Position numbers and translations under genes: made by a program. Positions 52,608 to 62,519 of a stretch of 64,000 nt of DNA are shown in pieces. Source of the DNA: Pelagibius sp048268885 (GTDB taxonomy: Bacteria > Pseudomonadota > Alphaproteobacteria > Kiloniellales > Kiloniellaceae); contig JBLWUP010000009.1 in the NCBI GenBank assembly GCA_048268885.1, positions 97,311 through 161,310 of the forward strand, written 5' to 3'. The notes below the pieces were generated by a model. That model did not search any database, was not told where the DNA came from, and saw only the letters and a list, made by a program, of their open reading frames with translations. Numbering within the stretch: the stretch's first letter is position 1; each line of letters begins with the position of its first letter.

Positions 52608-53909
52608 ATGATCGAGGGGCTGCGGGACCATCCCCTGCGCGGAGCGCTGCATGAGGAGGTGCATTCGCGCCCCTTCGCCACCCTGCAGGCGCCGGAACGG
52701 GTCAGCCACCTGGCGCTGCTGTCGGGCGAGGGCGCGGCGCGGCGCGAGCGCCAGCACGTCACCGACCTCTGCCAGAGCCGCGGGGTCGCCGGACCGCCGG
52801 AGAACACCAACCATTTCATCGCCGATCTCGGCACCTTCCGCCTGAAGTGGGAGCGTCATACCGAGTTCTCGACCTACACCTTCTTCCTCAACGGCCCCTT
52901 CAGCGACGGTCCCTTCGCCGGGCGCGCGCTCGACCTGGTGCCGCAGGACTGGATCGCGGGGCTGCCCGGCGACGTGCTGGTCGGCGTCCACCTGGACCTG
53001 CTGGCCAAGGACACGCCGGAGCCCGATCCGACGGCGCTGCAGGAGCTTTTCGGCCACGACAGCATCGTCGGCAGCCTGGTTTCGGGCGGCGCGGCGGCGC
53101 TGTGGATGGATTTCCGCGTCAAAGACGACGGTTTCGGGCGCATTCTGCTGCGCGACAACTTCCTCAAGCCGCGCCAGGCCGGCCGCCTGGTCCAGCGCCT
53201 GCTGGAGATCGAGACCTACCGCATGACCGCGCTGCTGGCCTTCCCGGCGGCCAAGCGCCACAGCGCCGGGCTGGCCGCGATCGGCGACCGCCTGACCGGG
53301 ATCACCGGCCGGCTGACCGAGATCGAGGGCATGGGCGCGGAGCGCAAGCTGCTCGACGAGATGATCGAGCTGTCCTCGGAGATCGAGGACGTGGCCGCGG
53401 CCACGAACTACCGCTTCAGCGCGGCGCGCGCCTACTACGCCCTGGTGCTGCGCCGCGTCGAGGAACTGCGCGAGCAGCGCGTCGAGGGGCTGCAGACCAT
53501 CGGCGAGTTCATCGACCGCCGCCTGGCGCCGGCCATGCGCACCTGCGAGGCGGTGTCCGAGCGCCTGGAGGCGCTGTCGCGGCGGGTGGCGCGGGCCAGC
53601 CAGCTGCTGCGCACCCGCGTCGACATCCAACTCGAGGCGCAGAACCGCGACCTGCTGGAGTCGATGAACCGGCGCGCCCGCCTGCAGCTGCGCCTGCAGC
53701 AGACCGTCGAAGGGCTGTCGATCGCGGCCATTACCTACTACGTGGCCAGCCTGGTCGGCTACCTGGCCAAGGGCGCCAAGGCGGCCGGCCTGCCGGTCAG
53801 CCCCGAACTGGCCACCGGCGCGTCGATTCCCATCCTCGCGGTGCTGATCTGGTTCGGCCTGCACCGGCTGCGCCGTCATCTGGAGCGGGAAGACGGCACA
53901 AAGGATTGA
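52608..53909 (+). CDS. DUF3422 family protein
   Basis: A 433-residue protein with a soluble N-terminal region starting LRDHPLRGALHEEVHSRPFA, the DUF3422 hallmark, a long coiled-coil middle part (residues ~210-370) and two C-terminal membrane helices (SIAAITYYVASLVGYLA and ASIPILAVLIWFGL). Function unknown; such proteins resemble CorA-like channels in layout. It is divergent from tldD. Confidence 0.85.
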   Translation: MIEGLRDHPLRGALHEEVHSRPFATLQAPERVSHLALLSGEGAARRERQHVTDLCQSRGVAGPPENTNHFIADLGTFRLKWERHTEFSTYTFFLNGPFSDGPFAGRALDLVPQDWIAGLPGDVLVGVHLDLLAKDTPEPDPTALQELFGHDSIVGSLVSGGAAALWMDFRVKDDGFGRILLRDNFLKPRQAGRLVQRLLEIETYRMTALLAFPAAKRHSAGLAAIGDRLTGITGRLTEIEGMGAERKLLDEMIELSSEIEDVAAATNYRFSAARAYYALVLRRVEELREQRVEGLQTIGEFIDRRLAPAMRTCEAVSERLEALSRRVARASQLLRTRVDIQLEAQNRDLLESMNRRARLQLRLQQTVEGLSIAAITYYVASLVGYLAKGAKAAGLPVSPELATGASIPILAVLIWFGLHRLRRHLEREDGTKD

Positions 53910-54207
53910 ACCCCCAGGTTTCGCGCCGTGCGGGGGAAATGCCCGCCGGGGCCGATTTCAAGATCGGCCGGGTTGCGTCATTCGGTCGCACCCGGCGTCT
54001 CACGACCCCAAAGTCCGCCGCCGATGATCTATCATAAGTACGCCTAGGAGGAGCGGAATCCGTTGCAGGCAGCCGCCTTGCGCGGTCTTGTGAAGGTAAG
54101 AGCCTTGGTATAGTTTTCGCTCGCCCTGGTGCCGACTCGCCTCCATGGGGACGAAGCGCTGAAGCGCTCAACGAGAGAGGGGGCGGTCGTCAGGATTTGC
54201 AGGAAAG
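53910..54207. other. Region upstream of the cytochrome oxidase operon
   Basis: About 300 bases with no supported gene. CTTGTG-N16-TATAGT (about 54089-54116) is a possible cox promoter, with a weak -35. No clear operator is seen. Confidence 0.35.
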
Positions 54208-55113
54208 ATGGGAAATGCAGCTATGACATTCCTAAGCCGGCTCGGCGTCCTTGCCGCCGCCTTTTTGTTCACGCTTGGCCCCTCCATGGCGGGTAAGGCG
54301 GTCGCTACCGCCGAGAACTACCAGTTGGGCCTGCAGGATGCCGTGACGCCGGTCATGGAACGCATCCACAGCTTCCACAACATTCTGCTGGTCGTCATCA
54401 CGGTGATCACGGTCTTCGTGTTGCTGCTGATGCTCTGGGTGATGTTCCGCTTCTCCGAGAAGCGCAATCCCAACCCGTCGAGGACCACGCACAACGTGAC
54501 GCTGGAGCTGGCCTGGACGGTGATCCCGGTGCTGATCCTCATCGGCCTGGCTTTCCCCTCCTTCCGCCTGCTGTATTTCGCCGACCAGGTGCAGTCCGCC
54601 GACATCACGGTGAAGGCCATCGGCCGCCAGTGGTACTGGTCCTACGAGTACCCCGACCACGGCAACTTCACCTTCGACGCCTACATCGTTGCCGACGAGG
54701 ACCTGGAGCCCGGCCAGCCGCGCCTGCTGACCGCCGACAACGCGCTGGTCCTGCCGGTCGACACCAACATCCGCTTCCTGGTGACCGCCAGCGACGTGCT
54801 GCACAACTTCGCCATGCCGCAGTTCGGCATCAAGCTGGACGCCGTGCCGGGCCGCAACAACGAGACCTGGACCTATGTCCCGGCCGAGTACGCCGGCCAG
54901 ACCTTCTACGGCCAGTGCTCGGAGCTGTGCGGCACCGGCCACGCCTTCATGCCGATCATGATCAAGATGGTCAGCAAGGCCGAGTTCGCGGCCTGGACCG
55001 AGCGGGCGAAGGAAGAGTTTGCCCGTGTCGACGAACCTGCGGGCGAACCTGAAAAAACAGAAGAGACCGTCAAGGTCGCCGCGGCTTCCGCCGCCGTCAC
55101 GAAATCCGAGTGA
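54208..55113 (+). CDS. coxB: Cytochrome c oxidase subunit II
   Basis: Electron-entry subunit of the aa3-type oxidase. After a signal peptide come two membrane helices (residues ~50-75 and 95-115) and a periplasmic cupredoxin domain with the CuA site CSELCGTGHAFM and the electron path QWYWSYEYPDHG. A charged Glu/Lys/Ala tail ends the protein. The start is 54208 or 54223; both have possible ribosome sites. First gene of the cox operon. Confidence 0.94.
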   Translation: MGNAAMTFLSRLGVLAAAFLFTLGPSMAGKAVATAENYQLGLQDAVTPVMERIHSFHNILLVVITVITVFVLLLMLWVMFRFSEKRNPNPSRTTHNVTLELAWTVIPVLILIGLAFPSFRLLYFADQVQSADITVKAIGRQWYWSYEYPDHGNFTFDAYIVADEDLEPGQPRLLTADNALVLPVDTNIRFLVTASDVLHNFAMPQFGIKLDAVPGRNNETWTYVPAEYAGQTFYGQCSELCGTGHAFMPIMIKMVSKAEFAAWTERAKEEFARVDEPAGEPEKTEETVKVAAASAAVTKSE

Positions 55114-55127
55114 GGGAAGAGACGAAA

Positions 55128-56750
55128 ATGGCTCACAGCAGCGAAGCGCACGCGCATCACGATCACAAGCCGGGTTTCTTCCTGCGTTGGTTCTGCTCGA
55201 CCAACCACAAGGACATCGGCACCCTCTACCTGCTTTTCGCCATCGTTGCCGGCCTCATCGGCGGCTTCTTCTCGCTGATCATGCGCATGGAGCTGCAGGA
55301 TCCCGGCGTGCAGTACCTGCTCGCGGACGGCGAGCCGAACGGCCAGCTGTGGAACGTCATCATCACGGCGCACGGCCTGATCATGGTGTTCTTCGTGGTC
55401 ATGCCGGCCCTGATCGGCGGCTTCGGCAACTGGTTCGTGCCGCTGATGATCGGCGCGCCGGACATGGCCTTCCCGCGGATGAACAACATCTCCTTCTGGC
55501 TGATCATCCCGGCCTTCCTGCTGCTGCTGGGTTCGGCCGTGGTGGACGTCGGCGCGGGCACCGGCTGGACGGTCTATCCGCCGCTCTCGGGGCCGCTCGG
55601 TCACGGCGGCATGTCGGTGGACATGGCGATCTTCGCGCTGCACCTTGCCGGCGCCTCGTCGATCCTCGGCGCCGTCAACTTCATCACCACGATCTTCAAC
55701 ATGCGCGCGCCGGGCATGACGCTGCACAAGATGCCGCTCTTCGTCTGGTCGATCCTGATCACCGCCTTCCTGCTGCTGCTCTCGCTGCCGGTGCTGGGCG
55801 GTGCCATCACCATGTTGCTGACCGACCGCAACTTCGGCACCCACTTCTTCGATGCCGCCGGCGGCGGTGACCCGATTCTGTTCCAGCATCTGTTCTGGTT
55901 CTTCGGCCACCCCGAGGTCTACATCATGATCCTGCCGGCCTTCGGCATCATCAGCCACATCGTGTCGACCTTCTCGCGCAAGCCGGTCTTCGGCTACCTG
56001 GGCATGGCCTACGCCATGGTGTCGATCGGCTTCGTCGGCTTCATCGTCTGGGCGCACCACATGTACGCCGTGGGCCTGGACGTCGACACCAAGGCCTATT
56101 TCACGGCGGCGACCATGGTCATCGCGGTGCCGACCGGCGTGAAGATCTTCTCCTGGATCGCGACCATGTGGGGCGGCTCGATCCGCTTCACCACGCCGAT
56201 GGTCTGGGCGCTGGGCTTCATCTTCCTGTTCACCGTCGGCGGCGTGACCGGCGTGGTGCTGGCCAACGCGGGCATGGATATCGCCATGCACGACACCTAC
56301 TACGTGGTGGCGCACTTCCACTACGTGCTGAGCCTCGGCGCCGTGTTCGGTATCTTCGCCGCCTTCTACTACTGGTTCGGCAAGATGAGCGGCCGCGAGT
56401 ATCCGGAGTGGGCCGGCAAGCTGCACTTCTGGGTCACCTTCGTCGGCGTGAACCTGACCTTCTTCCCGCAGCACTTCCTGGGGCTCTCGGGCATGCCGCG
56501 CCGCTACATCGACTATCCCGACGCTTTCGCCGGCTGGAATGCGGTGTCCTCCTACGGCGCCTACATCGCCCTCGCGGCGACGGTGTTCTTCGTGGTCATG
56601 ACGCTCTACGTCCTGGTGGCGGGACGCCGTGTGACGGCGGACAACTACTGGGGTGAAGGCGCCACGACGCTGGAGTGGACCGTGTCCTCGCCGCCGCCGT
56701 TCCACACCTTCAACGACCTGCCGCAGATCAGCGGGGGCAGCCACCACTGA
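55128..56750 (+). CDS. coxA: Cytochrome c oxidase subunit I
   Basis: Catalytic subunit with haem a, haem a3 and CuB, 540 residues and twelve membrane helices. Key sites: GHPEVYIMILP (His-Tyr pair), VWAHHMY (CuB His) and AHFHYVLS (haem ligands), plus the proton-channel region NWFVPLMIGAPDMAFPRMNN. The start at 55128 (MAHSSE) follows GAGGGAAG. Fourteen bases after coxB. Confidence 0.97.
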   Translation: MAHSSEAHAHHDHKPGFFLRWFCSTNHKDIGTLYLLFAIVAGLIGGFFSLIMRMELQDPGVQYLLADGEPNGQLWNVIITAHGLIMVFFVVMPALIGGFGNWFVPLMIGAPDMAFPRMNNISFWLIIPAFLLLLGSAVVDVGAGTGWTVYPPLSGPLGHGGMSVDMAIFALHLAGASSILGAVNFITTIFNMRAPGMTLHKMPLFVWSILITAFLLLLSLPVLGGAITMLLTDRNFGTHFFDAAGGGDPILFQHLFWFFGHPEVYIMILPAFGIISHIVSTFSRKPVFGYLGMAYAMVSIGFVGFIVWAHHMYAVGLDVDTKAYFTAATMVIAVPTGVKIFSWIATMWGGSIRFTTPMVWALGFIFLFTVGGVTGVVLANAGMDIAMHDTYYVVAHFHYVLSLGAVFGIFAAFYYWFGKMSGREYPEWAGKLHFWVTFVGVNLTFFPQHFLGLSGMPRRYIDYPDAFAGWNAVSSYGAYIALAATVFFVVMTLYVLVAGRRVTADNYWGEGATTLEWTVSSPPPFHTFNDLPQISGGSHH

Positions 56751-56816
56751 GGCGTCCTACCCTCGTGGTGGGAACGCAAGGTGGAGCTTCGCTGAGCAAG
56801 CAGGAAGGAAAACTGA

Positions 56817-57824
56817 GTGAGTGACCTTTCGCTTCGACTAGGTTCGGTTGAACTGGGTGCCGAGGGCGCGGATTTTTCCGGCGAGACCGCCGGGGCCGCG
56901 CGCCGCGGCGCCGGTCAGGTCTCCGACTATCTGGCGCTGCTGAAGCCGCGGGTCATGAGCCTGGTGGTGTTCAGCGGCTTTGCCGGGCTCTATGCGGCGC
57001 CCGGTGAGCTGCACCCCTTCCTCGCGGCCGTGGCCGTGCTCTGCATCGCGGTGAACGCCGGCGCGGCCGGCGCCATCAACATGTGGTACGAGCGCGACAT
57101 CGACGCGATCATGGACCGCACCCGCGGGCGCCCGCTGCCGCGCGGCAAGATGGCTCCGCAGGAGGCGCTGGCCTTCGGCGTCGTGCTCAGCCTGTTCTCG
57201 ATCATGCTCATGGGCATGGCGGTGAACTGGGTGGCGGCGGGCCTGCTGGCGCTGGCCAATGCCTTCTACGTCTTCGTCTACACCATCTGGCTGAAGCGCC
57301 GCACGCCGCAGAACATCGTGATCGGCGGCGCCGCCGGCGCCTTCCCGCCGATGATCGGCTGGGCGGCGGTGACCGGGGGCGTGGACCTGCATTCCTTCGT
57401 GCTTTTCGCCCTGATCTTCTTCTGGACGCCGCCGCACTTCTGGGCGCTGGCGCTGTACCGGCGTATCGACTACGCCAAGGCCAATGTCCCGATGCTGCCG
57501 GTCGTTGCCGGCGTGGCGGCGACCAAGCGCCAGATCCTCGGCTACAGCCTGCTGCTGGCGCCGCTCGGCGTGGTGCCCGCCTTCCTGGGCACCGCCGGCG
57601 TGGTCTACGGCGCGGTGGCGGCCGTGATGGGCGTGTTCTTCGTGCTGCTGGCGCTGGCCGTGCAGCGCGAGGCCAGCGACCGCGCGGCGCGCCAGCTTTT
57701 CGGCTATTCGATCCTCTATCTCTTCGTCCTCTTTACCCTGCTGATCATCGACCGGGCGCCCGGCCTGATGGCCCAGATCGATGGCGTGGCCGGCGCCGGC
57801 GGTCTCTTCGGACTGGTAGGCTGA
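56817..57824 (+). CDS. ctaB: Protohaem IX farnesyltransferase (haem O synthase)
   Basis: Farnesylates haem B to haem O for the aa3 oxidase. The 335-residue protein has multiple helices and the Asp-rich motif NMWYERDIDAIMDRTRGRPLP; the second block is YRRIDYAKANVPMLPVVAG. The first ~35 residues form an acidic extension. GTG start with AGGAAGGA upstream. It overlaps coxF. Confidence 0.94.
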   Translation: MSDLSLRLGSVELGAEGADFSGETAGAARRGAGQVSDYLALLKPRVMSLVVFSGFAGLYAAPGELHPFLAAVAVLCIAVNAGAAGAINMWYERDIDAIMDRTRGRPLPRGKMAPQEALAFGVVLSLFSIMLMGMAVNWVAAGLLALANAFYVFVYTIWLKRRTPQNIVIGGAAGAFPPMIGWAAVTGGVDLHSFVLFALIFFWTPPHFWALALYRRIDYAKANVPMLPVVAGVAATKRQILGYSLLLAPLGVVPAFLGTAGVVYGAVAAVMGVFFVLLALAVQREASDRAARQLFGYSILYLFVLFTLLIIDRAPGLMAQIDGVAGAGGLFGLVG

Positions 57825-57958
57825 TGTTTATGGCCGGTGACGACGACAAGGACCGCCAGCAGCGCCAGCGCAAAAAGAACTGGGCGCTTTTCCTCGCCCT
57901 GATGGCTTTTGTCGTCGTGGTCTATTTCGTCTCCATCATCCGCATGAGCGGAGGCTGA
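57824..57958 (+). CDS. coxF: Small CoxF-like membrane protein
   Basis: A 44-residue protein: charged N-terminus (DDDKDRQQRQRKKN), one membrane helix (WALFLALMAFVVVVYFVSI) and a short tail. Its position between ctaB and ctaG and its design match the CoxF-type oxidase assembly protein of alphaproteobacteria. It starts in the ctaB stop (TGATG); 57830 is an alternative start. Confidence 0.78.
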   Translation: MFMAGDDDKDRQQRQRKKNWALFLALMAFVVVVYFVSIIRMSGG

Positions 57959-57962
57959 ACGC

Positions 57963-58601
57963 ATGGTGCAGCAGAGAGATCCGGACAAGCGCGCGAAGGC
58001 GAACAAGCGTCTCGGCGTGGCCCTGATCGGCATCGTCGCCGGCATGGTCGGCGCGGCCTATGCCTCGGTGCCGCTGTATCAGCTGTTCTGTCAGGTCACC
58101 GGCTACGGCGGCACCACCCAGGTGGCCGACGCCCTGCCGGAGCAGACCGGCGAGCGGGTCATCACCGTGCGCTTCAACAGCGACGTCGACCCGCACCTGC
58201 CCTGGGCTTTCCAGCCGGTGCAGCGCGAGATGACCCTGAAGGTGGGCGAGGCCGGCCTGGCGCTGTTCCATGCCCGCAACCTCTCGGCGCGCACCACCGT
58301 CGGCACGGCGACCTTCAACGTGACGCCGCTGAAGGCCGGGCCCTATTTCAACAAGGTGCAGTGCTTCTGCTTCACCGAGCAGCAGCTCGCCGGGGGCGGT
58401 GAGGCCGACATGCCGGTCAGCTTCTTCGTCGATCCGGCGATCGAGCAGGATCCGAACCTGCAGGAAGTGCGCACCATCACCCTGTCCTACACCTTCTTCG
58501 TCGACGAGGACGCGCAGCAAGAACTGGAGGCCCAGCAGCAGCTCGGCCAACTGGCGGTTCCCAAGGCGAAGGCGGCAGGCGAGGGAACGGCGGTGAACTG
58601 A
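57963..58601 (+). CDS. ctaG: Cytochrome c oxidase assembly protein CtaG/Cox11
   Basis: Delivers copper to CuB of subunit I. The 212-residue protein has one N-terminal membrane helix and a periplasmic domain with the copper motif KVQCFCFTEQQL. YKVTGYGGTT-like start of the domain (CQVTGYGGTTQVAD) is typical. Follows coxF by 4 bases. Confidence 0.93.
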   Translation: MVQQRDPDKRAKANKRLGVALIGIVAGMVGAAYASVPLYQLFCQVTGYGGTTQVADALPEQTGERVITVRFNSDVDPHLPWAFQPVQREMTLKVGEAGLALFHARNLSARTTVGTATFNVTPLKAGPYFNKVQCFCFTEQQLAGGGEADMPVSFFVDPAIEQDPNLQEVRTITLSYTFFVDEDAQQELEAQQQLGQLAVPKAKAAGEGTAVN

Positions 58602-58606
58602 GTTTC

Positions 58607-58627
58607 GGCGCCCGGACAGCGGGCGCC
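58607..58627 (+). terminator. Intra-operon stem-loop between ctaG and coxC
   Basis: GGCGCCCG-GACAG-CGGGCGCC: 8-bp perfect stem, 5-base loop, just after the ctaG stop. No T-run follows, so it is more likely an RNA stabiliser or processing site than a terminator. Confidence 0.45.
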
Positions 58628-58760
58628 ACATGAGCAATCGCCTGAAGGGGCAGGAGCCCCCGCAGGCAGTGGGAATTGACAAGAGGCCCCCCTCCATTCG
58701 CTTGGGGGAACGCGAAGGGGCCAGCCGAAGCCAAACGGCGCATTAGAGCGGGGAATGACC

Positions 58761-59585
58761 ATGAGCGCAGGCCACGACCAACCGAACCATCCTTACCACC
58801 TGGTGGACCCCAGCCCCTGGCCTCTTATGGGCGCGATTTCGGGCGGCGTGCTGGCCACCGGCATGGTGCTGTACATGCACGACGTCACCGCCTGGCTGCT
58901 GCCGGTCGGCCTCGGCCTCGTGCTGCTGACCATGTTCATGTGGTGGCGCGACGTCATCAAGGAAGCCGTGCACCAGGGGCATCACACCAAGGTGGTGCAG
59001 CTGGGCCTGCGCTACGGCATGATCCTCTTCATCGCCTCCGAGGTGATGTTCTTCGCCGCCTTCTTCTGGGCCTTCTTCGACGCCAGCCTGTTCCCGGGCG
59101 AGCTGAAGCAGGTGGCGCGGACCGAGGCCACGGGCGGCGTCTGGCCGCCGGTGGGCACCGAGGTCTTCGACGCCTTCCACCTGCCGCTGCTCAACACCAT
59201 GATCCTGCTGCTCTCGGGCTGCACGGTGACCTGGGCGCACCACGCCCTGATCCACGGCGACCGCAGCGGCCTGCTGCAGGGCCTGGCGCTGACCGTCCTG
59301 CTGGGCCTGCTGTTCACCGGTGTCCAGGCCTACGAGTACAGCCACGCGGCCTTCGGCTTCACCGACGGGATCTACGCCTCGACCTTCTACATGGCGACGG
59401 GCTTCCACGGCTTCCACGTCATCGTCGGCACGATCTTCCTGATCGTCTGCCTCTTCCGGGCCTACGCCGGCCACTTCAAGCCGGACCATCACTTCGGCTT
59501 CGAGGCCGCCGCCTGGTACTGGCACTTCGTCGACGTGGTGTGGCTCTTCCTCTTCATCTGCGTCTACTGGTGGGGAGGCAACTGA
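58761..59585 (+). CDS. coxC: Cytochrome c oxidase subunit III
   Basis: A 274-residue, seven-helix subunit that stabilises subunit I. PYHLVDPSPWPLMGAI at the N-terminus, SEVMFFAAFFWAFFDASLFP and ATGFHGFHVIVGTIFL are diagnostic. 58761 is chosen because GGGG lies seven bases upstream; 58755 is also possible. It follows ctaG after 159 bases, which hold the hairpin at 58607. Confidence 0.95.
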   Translation: MSAGHDQPNHPYHLVDPSPWPLMGAISGGVLATGMVLYMHDVTAWLLPVGLGLVLLTMFMWWRDVIKEAVHQGHHTKVVQLGLRYGMILFIASEVMFFAAFFWAFFDASLFPGELKQVARTEATGGVWPPVGTEVFDAFHLPLLNTMILLLSGCTVTWAHHALIHGDRSGLLQGLALTVLLGLLFTGVQAYEYSHAAFGFTDGIYASTFYMATGFHGFHVIVGTIFLIVCLFRAYAGHFKPDHHFGFEAAAWYWHFVDVVWLFLFICVYWWGGN

Positions 59586-59655
59586 TCACCCGCCGGACCA
59601 CCACCGCAGCCCGCGGCGCCCTATGCCCCGCGGATGGACTTGAAGGGGCGCCGTC

Positions 59656-60078
59656 TTGACGGCGCCCCATTCCCATCAGAGCGGCGGTCCTGATCTGCCG
59701 CCGGAGCCCCCTTCCGCGATCTGGACCGGCCTCGCCTGCCGCTGCCCGCGCTGCGGCAAGGGCAAGCTGTTCTCCGGTATTCTGACCATCGCCGACCGCT
59801 GCGACGTCTGCGGTCTGGATCTGCGCAAGCAAGACGCCGGCGACGGCCCGGCGGTCTTTGTTATCTTCTTTCTCGGCGCCATCTTCATGCCCCTGGTGTT
59901 CTGGGTGGAGTTCTCCTTCGAGCCGCCGTGGTGGGTCCACATCGTGCTCTGGCCCCTGCCGGTGGTGGTCGTCGCCCTGGCACTGCTGCGGCCGATGAAG
60001 GGCTTCCTAGTGGCCCAGCAGTTCCGCCACCACGCCAGCGACAGCGGCACCGTGGACTACAGCGAAGACGACAAATGA
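59656..60078 (+). CDS. DUF983 family membrane protein
   Basis: A 140-residue protein with a Cys-rich N-terminal domain (CRCPRCGKGKLF and CDVCGLDL, a likely zinc site) and two membrane helices. Members of DUF983 commonly sit in cox operons between coxC and surf1, as here, and are presumed assembly factors. TTG start with AAGGGG upstream. The stop overlaps the surf1 start. Confidence 0.85.
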   Translation: MTAPHSHQSGGPDLPPEPPSAIWTGLACRCPRCGKGKLFSGILTIADRCDVCGLDLRKQDAGDGPAVFVIFFLGAIFMPLVFWVEFSFEPPWWVHIVLWPLPVVVVALALLRPMKGFLVAQQFRHHASDSGTVDYSEDDK

Positions 60079-60830
60079 GTGCTCCCGAGAGTTATGGTGG
60101 CAGCGGCAAGCGGCGCTTCCGGCCGACCCTCTGGGCCACCGTCTTCACCATCCCGGCGCTGGTCATCCTGCTCGCGCTCGGCAGCTGGCAGGTGCAGCGC
60201 CTCTACTGGAAAGAAGAGCAGATCGCCCTGCGCCACGAGCGCTCGCAGCCGCCGGGCATGGCGCTGCCGGCCAGCTTTCCCGATCCCGAAGGCATTGAGT
60301 TCACCCGCGTGACCTTGAAGGGGGAGTTCCTGCACGACCAGGAGTTCTACCTCGGCGCCCGCACCGAAAGCGGCCGGGTGGGGATCGCCGTGGTGACGCC
60401 CTTCCGCCTGCAGGATGGACGCACGATTCTCGTCAATCGCGGCTGGGTGCCGGAGGACAAGCGCGATCCGGCGACCCGCCTGGCGGGGCAGATCGCGGGC
60501 GAGATCGAGATCGACGCCCTGCTGCGCACCGACGGCTGGAAAGGCTTCGACTTCGCCAAGCCGCCCAACGACCCGGCGGACCGCTTCTACTTCTGGCTCG
60601 ACCTGCCGGTCATGGCCGAGGGCGTCGACGGCCCGATCATCGAAGAGGTCTACGCCGACGCCGTGGCCAGCGATGTGCCCGGCGGCCTGCCGGTCGGCGG
60701 CCAGACCCGCATCCAGCTGAAGAACGACCACCTGGAATACGCCATCACTTGGTACTCCTTCGCCGTCATCCTGCTGGTGATCTACTTCCTCTTCCACTAC
60801 CGCCGCGAAGACGAGGCCTCCAAGGGCTGA
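60075..60830 (+). CDS. surf1: SURF1 family cytochrome oxidase assembly protein
   Basis: Haem a insertion/assembly factor. The 251-residue protein has N- and C-terminal membrane helices (VFTIPALVILLALGSWQVQRL and YAITWYSFAVILLVIYFLFHYRR, in parts) around a periplasmic domain with ILVNRGWVP and NDHLEYAITWY. It ends the cox operon. ATGA overlap with DUF983. Confidence 0.92.
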   Translation: MSAPESYGGSGKRRFRPTLWATVFTIPALVILLALGSWQVQRLYWKEEQIALRHERSQPPGMALPASFPDPEGIEFTRVTLKGEFLHDQEFYLGARTESGRVGIAVVTPFRLQDGRTILVNRGWVPEDKRDPATRLAGQIAGEIEIDALLRTDGWKGFDFAKPPNDPADRFYFWLDLPVMAEGVDGPIIEEVYADAVASDVPGGLPVGGQTRIQLKNDHLEYAITWYSFAVILLVIYFLFHYRREDEASKG

Positions 60831-60910
60831 GCGCGGTGACATCTTGATGCGGACCCGCTGGCGTGCCACCTAAAGTGCGTGCCGCTGGGCTATGTCAGGA
60901 AGGACCTCTG

Positions 60911-62401
60911 ATGACCGCTTACGAAGAACTCTCCAAGAAATTCAAGCGCCTGCACGCCCTGCAGGAGGCGGCGGGCATGCTGGGCTGGGACATGTCGGCG
61001 ATGATGCCGGCCGGCGGCGCCGAGGCGCGGACCGAGCAGCTGGCGACCCTCAGCGTGGTCTGCCACGAGATCCTGACCGACCCCAACCTGGACGAGCTCT
61101 TCGACAAGGCCTCGGCGGAGACCAAGGGGTTGGACGCCTGGACCCAGGCGAACCTCTCGGAGATGCGGCGGCGCTGGCTGCACGCCACGGCCCTGGAAAG
61201 CGACCTGGTCGAGGCGCTCTCCAAGGCCTGCAAGCGCTGCGAGATGATCTGGCGTGAGGCGCGGCCGAAGTCCGACTTCGCCGCCGTGCTGCCGGCCATG
61301 AAGGAGGTGCTGAACCTGACCCGCCAGGCGGCCTCCGCCAAGGCCGAGCGCCTCGGCTGCTCGCTCTACGACGCGCTGCTGGACGAGTACGAGCCCGGCG
61401 GCAAGTCGGAACGCATCGACGCGGTCTTCGCTGATCTGGCCGATTTCCTGCCCGGCTTCCTGCAGGACGTGCTGGACCGTCAGGCCAAGCAGCCGGCGGC
61501 GCTGCCCCTGGAAGGGCCGTTCCCCCTCGAAAAGCAGGAAGCCCTGGCCCGCAAGCTCATGGCCGCCGTCGGCTTCGACTTCCAGCACGGCCGCCTCGAC
61601 GTTTCGGCGCATCCCTTCTGCGGCGGCGTGCCCGACGACGTGCGCATCACCACCCGCTACAACGAGGACGACTTCATGATCGCCCTCATGGGCGTGCTGC
61701 ACGAGACCGGCCATGCGATGTACGAACGCGGCCTGCCGTCGGAGTGGCGCCTGCAGCCGGTGGGCGAGGCGCGCGGCATGGCGATGCACGAGAGCCAGTC
61801 CCTCATGGTCGAGATGCAGGCCTGCCGCAGCCGCGAGTTCGTCGATTTCCTGACGCCGCTGGCGCGCGAGGCCTTCGGCGGCAGCGGCCCGGCCTGGCAG
61901 GCCGACAATCTGCTGCGCCATTACAACAAGGTGGAACCGGACTTCATCCGCGTCGATGCCGACGAGGTGACCTACCCGGCCCACGTCATCCTGCGCTACC
62001 GCCTGGAAAAGGCGCTGATCGCCGGCGAAATGGAGCTGGAGGCCCTGCCGTCCGAATGGAACAAGGGCATGCAGGAACTGCTGGGCGTCACCCCGCCGGA
62101 GGACCGCCTGGGCTGCCTGCAGGACATCCACTGGTACGACGGCGCCTGGGGCTACTTCCCGACCTATACCCTGGGGGCCATGACCGCGGCCCAGCTTTTC
62201 GCCGCGGCCAAGCAGGCGCGTCCGGAGATCCCGGAAGCCCTCGGCAAGGGCGACTTCGCGCCGCTGATGGGCTGGCTCGCCGAGCACGTCCACGCCCAGG
62301 CCTCCTCGGCCGGCTTCGAGCAGATCCTGGAAAAAGCCACCGGCAAGCCGCTCGATCCCAAGATTTTCGAGGCCCACCTGAAGGCCCGCTACCTGCCGTA
62401 A
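60911..62401 (+). CDS. M32 family carboxypeptidase (Taq type)
   Basis: A zinc carboxypeptidase of 496 residues. The active site HETGHAMYERGLP (HExxH) and the family motif DVRITTRYNEDD (DXRXT type) are present, along with ESQSLMVEMQACRS (third zinc ligand Glu). AGGAAGGA lies upstream. It follows surf1 by 80 bases in the same direction but is not functionally linked to it. Confidence 0.94.
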   Translation: MTAYEELSKKFKRLHALQEAAGMLGWDMSAMMPAGGAEARTEQLATLSVVCHEILTDPNLDELFDKASAETKGLDAWTQANLSEMRRRWLHATALESDLVEALSKACKRCEMIWREARPKSDFAAVLPAMKEVLNLTRQAASAKAERLGCSLYDALLDEYEPGGKSERIDAVFADLADFLPGFLQDVLDRQAKQPAALPLEGPFPLEKQEALARKLMAAVGFDFQHGRLDVSAHPFCGGVPDDVRITTRYNEDDFMIALMGVLHETGHAMYERGLPSEWRLQPVGEARGMAMHESQSLMVEMQACRSREFVDFLTPLAREAFGGSGPAWQADNLLRHYNKVEPDFIRVDADEVTYPAHVILRYRLEKALIAGEMELEALPSEWNKGMQELLGVTPPEDRLGCLQDIHWYDGAWGYFPTYTLGAMTAAQLFAAAKQARPEIPEALGKGDFAPLMGWLAEHVHAQASSAGFEQILEKATGKPLDPKIFEAHLKARYLP

Positions 62402-62519
62402 GGCCATACTTTTCAGAGGCTTAATGGCAGAGTAAGGGATAATAATCCCAATCTGAACCTGTTCCGGACTCTCCACGACCTATGAGCAACGACTTCATAG
62501 GGGAAAGTGGAGAGTTCAG

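Noticed and set aside
54906..56747. A 613-codon frame antisense to coxA
   Set aside because: Shadow of coxA with low-complexity His/Arg/Asp composition.
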